Assembly: GCA_024397995.1 (NCBI GenBank)
Contig: CP073746.1
Span: forward strand, 2,725,501 to 2,789,500
Reading direction: 5' to 3'
Origin: a bacterium SCSIO 12827
Lineage (GTDB): Bacteria > Pseudomonadota > Alphaproteobacteria > Rhodospirillales > Casp-alpha2
DNA: 64,000 nt
The position numbers and the translations under genes were made by a program. Shown here in pieces: positions 52,220-61,070 of the stretch. Numbering within the stretch: position 1 is the stretch's first letter; every line of letters begins with the position of its first letter. Under the pieces are notes generated by a model that made no database searches, was not told the origin of the DNA, and saw only the letters and a program-made list of their open reading frames with translations.

Positions 52220-53125
52220 ATGACTGAACAGACCTATGTCGTCCTTGAGGACCGCGGCGTGCTCGCCATCACCGGCGACGACGCGCGGACCTTCCTTCAG
52301 GGGCTGATTTCCAACGATATCAACAAGGTCACCCCCACGCATGCCATACATGCGGCGCTACTGACGCCCCAGGGCAAGTACCTGCACGATTTCTTCATCG
52401 TCGAAGCCGCCGGCGGCACCTTGTTGCTGGACGGTGAGCGTGCGCGCCTGGACGATCTGGCCAAGCGCCTTAAGCTCTATAAATTGCGCGCCAAGGTCAC
52501 GATTGAGGACCAAAGCGCGCAATGGCGCGTCGCCGCCCTTCCCGGCGGAGCGGGCGCAGACATCCTGGGTTCCGACGCCGGTACGGCGCAGGCCAAGGAC
52601 GGCGGCGTGCTGTTCGTCGACCCGCGCCTGACGGCCCTGGGCGCGCGGGCCATCCTGCCCGCCGACGGCGCGGAAGCGGCGCTGAGCGGGCTTGGCCTCC
52701 GTGCCGGGGACCGCGCAGTCTACGACATCCTCCGCCTGAGCCTGGGCGTGCCCGACGGCAGCCGCGACATGGTGGTCGACAAGTCGATCCTGCTGGAAAG
52801 CGGGTTTGACGAGCTGAACGGCGTCGATTGGAAAAAAGGCTGCTACATGGGCCAGGAATTGACCGCCCGCACCAAGTACCGCGGCCTGATCAAGAAACGC
52901 CTGCTGCCCGTGGAGATCGAGGGCACCCTGCCCGAGCCAGGCACGCCGGTCACCCTGGACGGCAAGGAAGTGGGCGAACTGCGATCCACCGCCGCCGACG
53001 GGTCGGGCGGTCGCGGGCTGGCCTTGATTCGCCTGGAACATCTGGACGCCGGCCCGTTCGAGGCCGCCGGGGCCAAGATCACGCCGCACAAACCCGATTG
53101 GGCCATCCTTCAGACAGAACCGTAA
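52220..53125 (+). CDS. ygfZ: folate-binding YgfZ/GcvT-like protein
   Basis: About 301 residues. Folate-dependent factor that aids Fe-S enzyme maintenance. The family motif K-G-C-Y-x-G-Q-E reads KGCYMGQELTARTKYRG, and the N-terminus (DARTFLQGLISNDI, HAALLTPQGKYLHDFFI) fits. The ATG at 52220 is preferred to an upstream start that has no ribosome site. Followed 43 bp later by a methyltransferase gene on the same strand. Confidence 0.92.
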   Translation: MTEQTYVVLEDRGVLAITGDDARTFLQGLISNDINKVTPTHAIHAALLTPQGKYLHDFFIVEAAGGTLLLDGERARLDDLAKRLKLYKLRAKVTIEDQSAQWRVAALPGGAGADILGSDAGTAQAKDGGVLFVDPRLTALGARAILPADGAEAALSGLGLRAGDRAVYDILRLSLGVPDGSRDMVVDKSILLESGFDELNGVDWKKGCYMGQELTARTKYRGLIKKRLLPVEIEGTLPEPGTPVTLDGKEVGELRSTAADGSGGRGLALIRLEHLDAGPFEAAGAKITPHKPDWAILQTEP

Positions 53126-53168
53126 AGAAACTGGTTCCACCGTGTCGCCGGGCCTAATCTCTCGGCCC

Positions 53169-53819
53169 ATGACCTTGTTCTTTTTCAAAAAAGCAGCCCG
53201 CCTGCTGAAGCCCGTGGCGCGCAGCTATGAACGCCGGCTGGCCGAACTGGGCCCCGATGCCCGCGCCGTGTTCTGGAAAAGCGAAGACCATCAGCTCGTC
53301 CGGTTTGAAACGCTCTATCAGGTCATCGACGATGCCGACGCGCGGGCGGGCGGAAACACCATCGCCGACTTCGGCTGCGGTTATTGCGCTTTGTTCGATT
53401 TTCTCAAGGATACGCCAGCCCTCAGGGGCGGGCGGTACGTCGGCTATGACATGTCGAAAAAAATGGTCGAGGCCGCCCGGGCCCGCATCCGCGACCCCCG
53501 CGCCCGCTTCCTGCAACAGATCACCGTGACGGAGCCCGCCGATTACGTCTTCGCCTGCGGCACCTACAATATGCACATCAACGCCGACGCTGCGGAATGG
53601 GGCGACTATGTGAAGGAGAGCCTGCGCGAGCTTTGGGCCAAGACCAACAAGACCCTTGCCTTCAACCTGCTGCGCGCCGACGCGGTCGAACAGTATCAGG
53701 GCCTGTTCTATGTCGACGGTGGGGAGTTCCTGAATTTCTGCCAGACGGAGCTTTCACCCCGCGCAACCGTCACCAACGACGCCCCCCTGCCCGATTACAC
53801 CTTCATCGTCAGGCGCTGA
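53169..53819 (+). CDS. class I SAM-dependent methyltransferase
   Basis: 216 residues. SAM loop IADFGCGYCALFDFL, motif II area VGYDMSKKMVEAARARI. Target unknown. I place the start at the ATG at 53169; a GTG at 53142 is also in frame. Its stop is 3 bp from the convergent amidase stop. May be co-transcribed with ygfZ. The N-terminus is basic and hydrophobic (FFFKKAARLLKPVARSYE), possibly a membrane-facing helix. Confidence 0.85.
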   Translation: MTLFFFKKAARLLKPVARSYERRLAELGPDARAVFWKSEDHQLVRFETLYQVIDDADARAGGNTIADFGCGYCALFDFLKDTPALRGGRYVGYDMSKKMVEAARARIRDPRARFLQQITVTEPADYVFACGTYNMHINADAAEWGDYVKESLRELWAKTNKTLAFNLLRADAVEQYQGLFYVDGGEFLNFCQTELSPRATVTNDAPLPDYTFIVRR

Positions 53820-53822
53820 TGC

Positions 53823-55073
53823 CTAGACGTTGTTGAACAGCAGAGCGGCCACGGCCAGCACCCGGCGGTCGGCGCCGCGCCGCGCGATCACCTGCACGCC
53901 GATCGGCAGGCCATTGGACCGTGTCACGGGCACGGTCATTGCCGGCTGCCCCCCCAGGGTCCACAAGCGCTGCGGTTCGCGCGGGCCGGTGCCCTCACCC
54001 AGCAAGGGAGCGACATCGACCGTCGCCGGCATCAGGACCACGCCGTCGCCGATCCAGTCATCCAATACCGCGGCGATCTTATCACGCCCGGTCAGGGCCG
54101 CCGCGTAATCCGCCGCCGTCATCATGCGCCCCCGGGTAATGTAATCCCGCACCCGGTCGCTCATCATCTCACCCTGGGTGTCGAAATCGCCGCCGTGATG
54201 CTTTGCCATGTCATAGGCCAGTAGGACGTCGATCAACCCCGCCTCCTGAGCGGCGACACCATCGGGCAACACCCCGTCATCGACCTCAATGTCTTTGGCG
54301 CGCAGGTGATCGGCCGCCCCATCAAGCGCGGCCGTAACCGCCGGAGCCGCACCTTCGGGATACCACGGCCGCAGCACGGTCGCCGTAACCGGCAGGCCTG
54401 CGGGCTCTCCCGCCACTGCCGGCATCAGCACATCCATCAGCGCCGCCGCCACGTTTGGATCAGCGGCCAGAAAACCGACGTGGTCAAGCATCCCGGACAG
54501 CGGCATGGACCCGCCGAGGTCGATCACCCCCCAGGTCGGCTTGAACCCGATGCATCCGCAATAGGACGCCGGGCGGATGATCGAGCCGATGGTCTGTGAC
54601 CCCAACGCGGCCGGCACCAAGCCGGCCCCCACGGCGGCGGCCGATCCCTGGGATGAGGCCCCCGGAGTGCGCGCCGGATCGAACGGATTGGTCGTCGGGC
54701 CCGTCCGGGAAAGGGCGTATTCCGAGGACACGGTGATGCCCGCCACCAACGCCCCCGCCGCACGCAGGCGCGCCACGGCGCGGGCATCCGTCGTCGGACG
54801 GCGGCCGTCGTGAATCGGCGTACCCCAGCCGCAAACGTACCCGCCGACGTCAAACACTTCCTTGACCGCCAACAGCATGCCATGAAGCGGCCCACGCCGC
54901 ATTTCCGGCAGGGCGTCGAGGGCCGCCGCATCGGCGCGCAAACGGTCTGCGTCGATGCTGCGGAACGCGCGCAGGGTGGGCTCGATTTCCGCGGCGCGGG
55001 CGAGGAACCGTTCGGCGGCGTCGGCAGTAATCCCCATCGTGTCGTTGGCCGGATGGGGCGTGGCCTCAGTCAT
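53823..55073 (-). CDS. amidase signature-family enzyme
   Basis: About 416 residues. The Ser-cisSer-Lys triad is intact: Lys in LLAVKEVFDVGG, cis-Ser and nucleophile Ser within GASSQGSAAAVGAG and SQTIGSIIRPASYCG. The ATG at 55073 overlaps the ABC ATPase stop by 8 bp, so it is coupled to the importer. It likely hydrolyses the amide that the ABC system brings in. The substrate is unknown; the rest of the length is typical of small amidases such as AtzF-N or GatA relatives. Confidence 0.9.
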   Translation of the reverse strand: MTEATPHPANDTMGITADAAERFLARAAEIEPTLRAFRSIDADRLRADAAALDALPEMRRGPLHGMLLAVKEVFDVGGYVCGWGTPIHDGRRPTTDARAVARLRAAGALVAGITVSSEYALSRTGPTTNPFDPARTPGASSQGSAAAVGAGLVPAALGSQTIGSIIRPASYCGCIGFKPTWGVIDLGGSMPLSGMLDHVGFLAADPNVAAALMDVLMPAVAGEPAGLPVTATVLRPWYPEGAAPAVTAALDGAADHLRAKDIEVDDGVLPDGVAAQEAGLIDVLLAYDMAKHHGGDFDTQGEMMSDRVRDYITRGRMMTAADYAAALTGRDKIAAVLDDWIGDGVVLMPATVDVAPLLGEGTGPREPQRLWTLGGQPAMTVPVTRSNGLPIGVQVIARRGADRRVLAVAALLFNNV

Positions 55074-55893
55074 GAAAGGTCCCTCCCCCACCTTCAAGTT
55101 TGAAGGACTTGGCCAGTTCCTCGTCGAGCTGGTCGTAGATCAGCTTTTCCAGGCGGCGGAATTCCTCGCCCGAGAAATCGCGCGGATGGGGCAGGTCGAT
55201 CTTCTGGTCCAGTTTCACCCGCCCCGGACGGGCCGTCATGACGATAACCCGCGACGCCAGATAGACCGCTTCCTGCACCGAATGAGTGACGAAGACGACG
55301 GTCTTACGATTGCGCTGCCAGATTCCCAGCAACTGGTGCTGCAGGAATCTTCGGGTCAGGGCATCAAGTGCGCCGAAGGGCTCGTCCATCAGGATGATCG
55401 ACGGGTCCGTGGCGAATACGCGGGCGATGGCGACACGTTGTTTCATGCCGCCGGACAGCTCGGTCACGCGCTTGTCCGCGAAATCCTTGAGGCCGACCAT
55501 ATCCAGATAATCGCGCGCCTTGGCATGGCGTTCGGCCAAGCCCATGCCCTGACGTTCCAGCCCGAAGGCGACGTTGTCGATGACGTTGAGCCAGGGAAAC
55601 AGGGCGTAGTCCTGGAACACCATGCCGTGGTCGATGTCGGGCTTGGTGATCGTCTCACCGCCGACCAGGGCCTGCCCGGAAGACGGCTTGATGAAGCCGG
55701 CCAGCACGTTCAACAGCGTCGACTTGCCGCAGCCGGACGGGCCGACAAGGGCGATGAACTCGCCCGGTTCGAACTCCACGCTGGTCGGGCGTAGGGCCTC
55801 GACCGGCTCGGAGTCTTCGGACTGAAAGGTGACCGCCAACTCGGAGATGGAAATCCCCTTGGTGCCGCGGCTCTGACTTGTGTGATCGGCCAT
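55066..55893 (-). CDS. ABC transporter ATP-binding protein (TauB/SsuB type)
   Basis: 275 residues, cytoplasmic ATPase of a nitrate/sulfonate/taurine/pyrimidine-type importer. Walker A LVGPSGCGKSTLL, Q loop VFQDYALFPW, signature LSGGMKQRVAIARVF, Walker B ILMDEPFGALD, switch His in VFVTHSVQEAVYL. Overlaps the amidase start; begins 1 bp after the permease stop. Co-transcribed with permease and solute-binding protein. Confidence 0.94.
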   Translation of the reverse strand: MADHTSQSRGTKGISISELAVTFQSEDSEPVEALRPTSVEFEPGEFIALVGPSGCGKSTLLNVLAGFIKPSSGQALVGGETITKPDIDHGMVFQDYALFPWLNVIDNVAFGLERQGMGLAERHAKARDYLDMVGLKDFADKRVTELSGGMKQRVAIARVFATDPSIILMDEPFGALDALTRRFLQHQLLGIWQRNRKTVVFVTHSVQEAVYLASRVIVMTARPGRVKLDQKIDLPHPRDFSGEEFRRLEKLIYDQLDEELAKSFKLEGGGGTFHD

Positions 55894-55894
55894 C

Positions 55895-56659
55895 TTACGC
55901 CCCCCAGGAGAAACGGTCGTTGACGGTGCGGAACACGGCGTCGATCAGCACCCCCAGGATGCCGATCGCGGCCATACCGACCAGGACCAGGTCGGAACGT
56001 AGAACCTCCATCCCGTCGGCGATCAGGTAGCCCAAGCCGACCTGGGCGGCGACCAGTTCGGCGGCGATGATCGCGGCCCAGCCGGTGCCGAAGGAAATGC
56101 GCAGGCCGACGACGATGGTCGGCATCGCGGCAGGCAGGATGACCTTTCGGAACAGGGCCCGGTCATTGTCGCAGCCGAGCACCTGGCCCGCGCGGATCAA
56201 TACCGGATCAACCCCCTTCACCCCCGAAACGGTGTTCAACAGGATGGGGAAGAAGGTGGCGATGAAGATGATGAAAATCTTGCCGGTCTCACCGATGCCG
56301 AACCACAGGATGGCCAAGGGAATCCAGGCCAGGGGCGAAATCGGGCGGAACAGTTCGATCACCGGATCGACCAGATGTTCGAAGCGCCGCCAGCGCCCCA
56401 TGGCAAGGCCCAGTGGGATGGCGATCGCAGCCGATAACAACCAGGCCGACACCACGCGACCCAGGCTGGCGCCAGCATGAACGAACAACTGACCGTTGAC
56501 CACCAATTCAGCAAAAGTCTTGGCTGCCAGCAACGGTGGCGGCAGCAGCGCAACATGCGCCTGGGTGAAGACGACCACCATCTGCCATACGAAGACGATG
56601 AAGATGGCCGCCCATAGGTAGGGCAGAACGGACGCAGCGGTCTTGACCGATGTTTTCAC
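55895..56659 (-). CDS. ABC transporter permease (TauC/SsuC type)
   Basis: 254 residues, six predicted helices. The EAA-like loop EAIVDPVIELFRP-type region reads HLVDPVIELFRPISPLAWIPLAI and the second loop is RAGQVLGCDNDRALFRKVILPAAMPTIVVGLRI. GTG start at 56659 with AAGGATG upstream; an open frame reaches farther without a site. Part of the IclR-controlled importer. Confidence 0.92.
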   Translation of the reverse strand: MKTSVKTAASVLPYLWAAIFIVFVWQMVVVFTQAHVALLPPPLLAAKTFAELVVNGQLFVHAGASLGRVVSAWLLSAAIAIPLGLAMGRWRRFEHLVDPVIELFRPISPLAWIPLAILWFGIGETGKIFIIFIATFFPILLNTVSGVKGVDPVLIRAGQVLGCDNDRALFRKVILPAAMPTIVVGLRISFGTGWAAIIAAELVAAQVGLGYLIADGMEVLRSDLVLVGMAAIGILGVLIDAVFRTVNDRFSWGA

Positions 56660-56746
56660 GGGACATCCTTGAAAAAGCGGAGACAGAAGGCGCAACGGCA
56701 TCGGCGGCAGGCGCCAAAGGCACCCGCCGCCGAACGCCTGGCTGCG

Positions 56747-57742
56747 TTATTGCTTGATCATTTCCAGTGCCTTCTTGGCGAAGCTGGGATCGAACTTCGG
56801 ATTGTCATCCGGTTTGAGGATTTCCGCGTCCTTGAGGAACTTGGTATAGGCGTCGATGGTCGAGGCCTCGGGCGCCACGTCCAGGTTATAGACGGAGATG
56901 CCTTCCTTCAGCGCGTAGCGGATGACCTTTTCCGGGAACTTGATCTGTTCGGTCCACATCTTAATCGCCTCATCCTCGTTCTTGAGGATGAAGTCGATGG
57001 CCTTGACGATGGAGGTGATCAGGTCCTGAACCAATTCGGGCCGGGCGGCGATGAAATCCTCGCGGGCATAGACGCCGTTGCCGATGTAATGACCGGCCTT
57101 GATCGGCAAAATCTTCTCAGCCTTGATCAGAACCTTGGAGTGGCCTGCCGCCAGCGCGTTGGAAACGTGCGGATCCCAGGTGATCCCGGCGTCGACGCTT
57201 TTGTTCGCCAGCAGGGTCGGCACGTCCGAGCCCTTGGTCTTGAACAGTTCCACGTCGCCGACCTTCAAACCGGCATCGGCCAGCGCCTTGACTAGCAGCG
57301 GATACTGCTGCGATCCCTTGCCCGGAAAGGCGATGCGCTTGCCCTTCAATTCCTTCACGGACGTGATGGGCGAGTCGATCGGCACCATCAAGGCGGTCTG
57401 CTCGAGGATCGAAATGGCCAGCAGCTTCGCAGGCAACCGCGCGGAGGCGACGATGGCCGGGCCCATGCCGGCCGACGCGATCTGAAGCTCGCCGGCGGCA
57501 AGCGCCTGGTTTTCCGGCGCTCCGTAGGAGAACACCTTGAACTCGATCTTGACGTCGTGCTTCTTCTCGATTTCCGTCAGCAGCCCCATCGCCTTGGCGA
57601 TATAGATCGGCATGGTCGCGGGCTGGGTGCCGAAATTGATGGTGTCGGTGGCGTTGGCAGGACCACTGAAGGGCCCCGTGATGGCCGCGGCGGCGAATAG
57701 CCCGCCACTGACGGCCATGGTCTTAAGGAATTTCTGCAGCAT
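56747..57742 (-). CDS. ABC transporter substrate-binding protein (NMT1/TauA type)
   Basis: 331 residues. Signal peptide MLQKFLKTMAVSGGLFAAAAI; periplasmic domain NFGTQPATMPIYIAKAMGLL, KVFSYGAPENQALAAGELQI, VELFKTKGSDVPTLLANKSVDAGITW. NMT1/THI5-like family, which binds aliphatic sulfonates, pyrimidine precursors or related compounds. Ribosome site AGGGAGAG precedes the ATG at 57742; upstream in-frame Met at 57832 would add a cytoplasmic-type tail. Operator-like palindrome 57894-57910 lies 150 bp upstream. Ligand unknown; the linked amidase suggests an amide. Confidence 0.92.
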   Translation of the reverse strand: MLQKFLKTMAVSGGLFAAAAITGPFSGPANATDTINFGTQPATMPIYIAKAMGLLTEIEKKHDVKIEFKVFSYGAPENQALAAGELQIASAGMGPAIVASARLPAKLLAISILEQTALMVPIDSPITSVKELKGKRIAFPGKGSQQYPLLVKALADAGLKVGDVELFKTKGSDVPTLLANKSVDAGITWDPHVSNALAAGHSKVLIKAEKILPIKAGHYIGNGVYAREDFIAARPELVQDLITSIVKAIDFILKNEDEAIKMWTEQIKFPEKVIRYALKEGISVYNLDVAPEASTIDAYTKFLKDAEILKPDDNPKFDPSFAKKALEMIKQ

Positions 57743-57893
57743 TCTCGCTCTCCCTGTGAGGCGTTGGGTGAACGACCGCTGCCGGTGCATTTTTTTAGAT
57801 GTCTTTTTGCCGGCTCGGCCGATTTTCGACATCCGTCCTTGGATGACCAGTGCTGTCAGGATTCCTTGGGGGGGACATAAGTGTCAACAAAAA

Positions 57894-57910
57894 CGTGACC
57901 TATTGTCACG
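57894..57910. promoter_or_regulatory. IclR-type operator copy 1
   Basis: CGTGACC-TAT-TGTCACG. Same pattern as copy 2 (CGTGAC-N5-GTCACG). It covers the 3' end and stop codon of the IclR gene and lies upstream of the solute-binding protein gene, so it can control the importer/amidase operon. Confidence 0.65.
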
Positions 57911-58685
57911 ATTTTTTATCTCCCTCGAACAACGACAAGCCGATGCGCCCGGCCGCTTCGCGGAATGTGTCGATATGTTCGATGGCCTTGGCGATGGGAA
58001 AACGGGGTTCCGGCGCGTGCACGGCAAGGCCGGCAATGACCTCGCCCTGGGGGTCGCGCACGGGCACCGCCAGGGCGACCAAACCGATGGCGTCTTCCTG
58101 ATTGTTGATGGAATACCCCTGGGCGGCGATTTGATCGAGGCTGGCTTCCAGCTGATCCGGGTCGGTGATCGTGTATTTTGTGAACTTGCGCAGCGGTGCC
58201 GTGCGCAGGATGCGGTCGCGGGCATCCTTGGGTTGATAGGCCAACAACAGCTTGCCGATGGCCGTGCAATGGGCCGGAACGTGGCTGCCGGCCTTCAACT
58301 GCACGCGCAGCGGCCAATCGCATTCCACGCGGTCGATATAGATGATTTCGTGCCCGTCCAGCATGCCGACGTTGCAGGTCTCCTTGACCACGTCAACCAG
58401 GCCTTGAAGGATCGCGTGGCTGGCGCGGGTCGAATGGGAGGATGAAATGGTGTTAAGCGCGAGGGCGCGCAGCCGCGCACCCGTGGTATAGCGATCCGTC
58501 CCCGGATCCTTGCGCAAAAGGCTGAGTTCTTCCAACTGACGGATTACCCGATGCACGGTCTGGCGCGGCAGACCAAGGTCACGTGAAATATCGACAATCC
58601 CAAGCGGGCGGATCTCCTGGGTCACCATTTCAAGGATGGACAGCGCCTTTTGGATCGCCGAATTGGTTTCCGGTTTGTCTGCCAC
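57906..58685 (-). CDS. IclR-family transcriptional regulator (importer operon)
   Basis: 259 residues. Winged helix IVDISRDLGLPRQTVHRVIRQLEELSLL, effector domain LAYQPKDARDRILRT, LDQIAAQGYSINNQEDAIGLVALAVPV, EPRFPIAKAIEHIDTFREAAGRIG. GTG start after AAGGACAAC. It lies just upstream of the solute-binding protein, permease, ATPase and amidase genes in the same direction, and identical palindromes flank it, so it probably represses or activates them and itself. Confidence 0.92.
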   Translation of the reverse strand: MADKPETNSAIQKALSILEMVTQEIRPLGIVDISRDLGLPRQTVHRVIRQLEELSLLRKDPGTDRYTTGARLRALALNTISSSHSTRASHAILQGLVDVVKETCNVGMLDGHEIIYIDRVECDWPLRVQLKAGSHVPAHCTAIGKLLLAYQPKDARDRILRTAPLRKFTKYTITDPDQLEASLDQIAAQGYSINNQEDAIGLVALAVPVRDPQGEVIAGLAVHAPEPRFPIAKAIEHIDTFREAAGRIGLSLFEGDKKS

Positions 58686-58731
58686 GGGTTGTCCTTATGT
58701 GCTGGGTACGGGCCTTCATATGAGCAAAAAT

Positions 58732-58748
58732 CGTGACACTATGTCACG
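58732..58748. promoter_or_regulatory. IclR-type operator copy 2
   Basis: CGTGACA-CTA-TGTCACG, a perfect seven-base palindrome with a 3-bp spacer, about 45 bp upstream of the IclR start. Second copy of the 57894-57910 element, suitable for autoregulation. Confidence 0.7.
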
Positions 58749-58853
58749 CAAAATGTTTCCGGCTTTGCGACCTTGAATGACCGCCTGAATTCCTCCCGCC
58801 CGCTCCATATCCGCGCTACCATGCAACATCGAAGACCGCCCGAGGAGACCGCC

Positions 58854-59603
58854 ATGACCATGAAACAGCTTGCCGCCCTCTGTGCCCTGCTGACCGGGAT
58901 CGCGGCATTCAGTCCGCCCGCCGGCGCCCAAAGCTTCTTCGATAAAGGCAAAGATCTGCTCAAGGGGCTCGGCGGGTCTTCCGCGCCCTCGACCGATGCC
59001 CTCAGCGTCACCGACATCGCGGCCGGGCTCAAGGAAGCGCTCCGGGTCGGTTCGGAACGGGTGGTCGGCACGCTCGGCACGGCCGATGGATTCAACAAAT
59101 CACCTGATGTTCATATTCCGCTGCCCGGCACCTTGCAGAAGGTGCAATCGGCACTGTCCAAGATCGGCATGTCGTCGCTGGCCGACGATGTGGAACTCAG
59201 GCTGAACCGGGCTGCGGAGGCCGCCGTGCCCAAGGCCCAGTCCCTGTTCGTCGATGCCATTTCCGAAATGACGGTCGATGACGCCAAGGGCATCCTGAAC
59301 GGGCCTAAGGATTCGGCGACCCAGTATTTCCGATCCAAGATGTCCGCACCGCTTGCCGCCGACATGAAACCAATCGTCGACACGCAGTTGTCGGAAGTCG
59401 GCGCCATCGCCGCCTATGACAAGATGATGGGCCAGTACAAATCCATGCCCTTCGTGCCCGACGTGAAGGCCGATTTGACCGATCACGTCCTGACCAAGGC
59501 GATCGACGGCGTGTTTCTGTATCTGGGGCGCGAGGAAGCGGCGATCCGCGAAAACCCCGCCAAGCGCACGACCGAATTGCTGCAGAAGGTATTCGCGAAA
59601 TAG
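58854..59603 (+). CDS. DUF4197 secreted protein
   Basis: About 249 residues. Signal peptide KQLAALCALLTGIAAFSPPAGA, mature part starts QSFFDKGKDLLKGLGG. DUF4197 phrases: ALSVTDIAAGLKEALRVGSE, FNKSPDVHIPLPGTLQKVQSAL, KMMGQYKSMPFVPDVKADLTDHVLTKAIDGVFLYLGREEAAIRENP. All-helical, periplasmic, no known activity. GAGGAGACC precedes the ATG. Convergent with the beta-CASP gene, 9 bp apart. Not part of the IclR operon (opposite strand). Confidence 0.9.
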   Translation: MTMKQLAALCALLTGIAAFSPPAGAQSFFDKGKDLLKGLGGSSAPSTDALSVTDIAAGLKEALRVGSERVVGTLGTADGFNKSPDVHIPLPGTLQKVQSALSKIGMSSLADDVELRLNRAAEAAVPKAQSLFVDAISEMTVDDAKGILNGPKDSATQYFRSKMSAPLAADMKPIVDTQLSEVGAIAAYDKMMGQYKSMPFVPDVKADLTDHVLTKAIDGVFLYLGREEAAIRENPAKRTTELLQKVFAK

Positions 59604-59612
59604 CGCAGGGGC

Positions 59613-60971
59613 TTAGAGCTCGACCTGATCGAGGTAGTCCGGCACTGTCGCTTCCCAATGCAGATGGTCTTCGATCTTCATGCGCAGTGAGGACGCCGCC
59701 TCGGGCTCCCCATGGGTAATGAAGGTGCGCCGGGGCGGTTTTCGGAAATGGCCGAGCCAGCCGAGGATTTCGCTGTAGTCCGCATGGGCCGACATGTTGT
59801 GCAGAATGTCGACCTCGGCACGCACGGGCCACAAACGGCCGTGGATTTTGATCTCGTCCTCGCCATGGACCAGCCGCGCCCCCCGGGTCCCCGCCGCCTG
59901 GAACCCGGTGAACAGGACCGTGTTGCGGGCATCGCCGATGAAATGCTTCAGATGGTGCAGGATCCGCCCGCCCGTCGCCATACCGCTGGCGGAGATAATG
60001 ATCTGCGGCACGGCCAGCCCTTCGTCCAGGGACCGCGATTCATCGGCCGTGTTGACGTAATGGGCGATGTGGCAGACCTCGGCGCAGAGCGTCCCCGACA
60101 AGCGATGGTCGGCGCGGTGGTGGTTGAGAAGGCGCGTCGCGTTGATGGCCATGGGGCTGTCAAGGAACACCGGGATGTCCGGGATGGCCCGCGCCTGCTT
60201 CAGCTGATGTATGTGGTACAGCACAGTCTGCGTGCGCCCGACGGCAAAAGCAGGAATGAGAATCGTCCCCCCGCGCCCGGCCGTCTCGCGGATGATGGCG
60301 CCCAGTTTCGCCTGGGCGTCGCTGTCCCGGTGCAGGCGGTCCCCGTAGGTGGATTCCACCACCAGATAGTCCGCATCGTGGATTTCCGCGGGCGGCACCA
60401 TGACCGGATCGTCGGCCCGGCCCAAATCGCCCGAGAACACCAAGGACGTGCCGCCGTCATCAATCCGCACGAAGGCCGACCCCAAGATATGCCCGGACCG
60501 CGACAGGCTGACCGTCAGGCCGTCGCCAAGCGTCTGCGCGACACCAAAGGGAATGGCCTTGAACTGATCCAGCGAGCGATGGGCATCAGCTTGGGTATAA
60601 AGCGGCAGGGCCGGTTTGTGTTTGGAATAGTTATGCCGGTTGGCCCGCTCGGCATCCGCTTCCTGAAGGTAGCCGCTGTCCGGCAACAGGATGGCGCAAA
60701 GGTCCTGCGTCGCCTCGGAACAATAGATCGGTCCCTTGAAACCGTTGCGCACGAGCAGGGGAATGTAGCCACTATGGTCGAGATGAGCATGGGTCAGGAT
60801 CACCGCGTCGATTTCCGTGGGATCGACCGGCAGCGGCGCCCAGTTGCGCAGGCGCAGGTCTTTCAGGCCTTGGAACAGGCCGCAATCAACGAGAATCTTC
60901 TTGCCGCCCGCCTCGACCAGGTATTTGGACCCGGTCACCGTGCCCGTGGCGCCCATGAATGTCAGTTTCAT
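59613..60971 (-). CDS. beta-CASP metallo-beta-lactamase-fold hydrolase
   Basis: 452 residues. Binuclear zinc hydrolase of the RNA-processing (CPSF/Int-like YsiL) group. Motif II HAHLDHSGY (H61, H63, D65, H66), motif I DCGLFQG, SGHILGSAFVRI, FSGDLGR, GDRLH, beta-CASP HADYSEI, SGMATGGRILHHLKH and C-terminal FITHGEPEAASSL. Probably a nuclease acting on RNA. Its own ribosome site may be held in a hairpin (see 60980-61004). Confidence 0.93.
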   Translation of the reverse strand: MKLTFMGATGTVTGSKYLVEAGGKKILVDCGLFQGLKDLRLRNWAPLPVDPTEIDAVILTHAHLDHSGYIPLLVRNGFKGPIYCSEATQDLCAILLPDSGYLQEADAERANRHNYSKHKPALPLYTQADAHRSLDQFKAIPFGVAQTLGDGLTVSLSRSGHILGSAFVRIDDGGTSLVFSGDLGRADDPVMVPPAEIHDADYLVVESTYGDRLHRDSDAQAKLGAIIRETAGRGGTILIPAFAVGRTQTVLYHIHQLKQARAIPDIPVFLDSPMAINATRLLNHHRADHRLSGTLCAEVCHIAHYVNTADESRSLDEGLAVPQIIISASGMATGGRILHHLKHFIGDARNTVLFTGFQAAGTRGARLVHGEDEIKIHGRLWPVRAEVDILHNMSAHADYSEILGWLGHFRKPPRRTFITHGEPEAASSLRMKIEDHLHWEATVPDYLDQVEL

Positions 60972-60979
60972 TGCCGGAT

Positions 60980-61004
60980 GCTCCCTGCCTGTTTGGCAGG
61001 GAGC
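60980..61004 (-). promoter_or_regulatory. hairpin covering the ribosome site of the beta-CASP gene
   Basis: On the minus strand GCTCCCTGCC-AAACA-GGCAGGGAGC is a perfect ten-pair stem. Its 3' arm contains GGGAG, nine bases before the ATG at 60971, so the fold would hide the ribosome site. It also lies downstream of the gene at 61071 and could double as a terminator, though no T run follows. Confidence 0.5.
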
Positions 61005-61070
61005 TTAACATTTTTCCACGTTGGCAGGTGCGCCATAGGCGGCGCGGCCGCCCCTGTCAGGTCGCAGCGC

